DNA of 13,637 nucleotides from an uncultured Acetatifactor sp. GTDB taxonomy: Bacteria; Bacillota; Clostridia; Lachnospirales; Lachnospiraceae. The notes under the pieces were generated by a model, which saw only the letters and a program-made list of their open reading frames with translations, did not search any database and was not told the origin of the DNA. The translations under genes and the position numbers were made by a program. Location of the stretch: NCBI GenBank assembly GCA_934394665.1, contig CAKRRS010000075.1:1-13637 (forward strand), written 5' to 3'. Shown piece by piece: positions 13,563 to 13,637 of this stretch (within the stretch, counting starts at the first letter, position 1; every line of letters begins with the position of its first letter).

Positions 13563-13637
13563 TGCGGAAGATGGGACTTGAACCCACACGGTATTGCTAC
13601 CACAAGATCCTTAGTCTTGCTCGTCTGCCAATTCCGA
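13563..13637 (-). tRNA. tRNA-Leu (anticodon AAG), 5' end cut by the window edge
   Basis: On the - strand the 3' part of a class II tRNA is clear: anticodon stem CAAGA/TCTTG (13603-13607 and 13615-13619) with loop CTAAGGA, a long variable arm with stem GGTA/TACC, T arm GTGGG-TTCAAGT-CCCAT (13571-13587), 3' acceptor strand CTTCCGC (13564-13570) and discriminator A (13563). T33 and G37 fix the anticodon as AAG (bases 13610-13612), reading Leu codon CUU. CCA is not encoded. The start of the D arm and the 5' acceptor strand lie beyond the right edge. A terminator follows. Confidence 0.9.

Overview
The window looks like chromosomal DNA from a Clostridia member, most likely Lachnospiraceae. Reasons: strong AGGAGG ribosome sites, GTG and TTG starts, a division cluster whose protein sequences look clostridial, and lipoproteins typical of gut Firmicutes. 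No marker here fixes the species.

Layout. (1) Bases 1-128 carry several short perfect palindromes and no convincing gene. A monocistronic unit follows (200-463), encoding a very acidic 87-residue protein with its own promoter and terminator. (2) Bases 587-6738 hold a compact part of the division and cell wall (dcw) cluster, all on the + strand: murD, ftsW (spoVE-type), murA, divIB/ftsQ and ftsZ, ending in a strong terminator. MurD and MurA make peptidoglycan precursors, FtsW polymerises glycan at the septum, DivIB belongs to the divisome, and FtsZ builds the ring. murG, usually next to ftsW, is absent. ftsZ has an extra promoter of its own. (3) Bases 6739-7129 are a divergent regulatory region. 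They contain a likely 32-residue membrane microprotein on the - strand and a repeat-rich leader for ftsH. (4) ftsH (7130-8998) encodes the membrane AAA+ zinc protease and has its own terminator. (5) Bases 9273-11537 encode a large lipoprotein whose C-terminal half resembles an ABC solute-binding protein, with no permease nearby.

(6) From about 11.6 kb the character changes to AT-rich, repeat-rich and gene-poor DNA. A small Thr/Glu-rich lipoprotein (11929-12717) is bracketed by two nearly identical 30-nt hairpins. After it comes a GC-richer structured block (about 12830-12975) in which a perfect hairpin abuts an AGTGCGCC core, the arrangement of a MOBQ-type oriT, and then a small frameshifted ORF. 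This accessory or decaying mobile segment ends at a class II tRNA-Leu (anticodon AAG, - strand), which runs off the right edge and has its own terminator.

I did not find a clear multi-gene novel system. The items most worth a second look are the hairpin-bracketed lipoprotein, the oriT-like block, the 32-residue microprotein and the tRNA-Leu(AAG).
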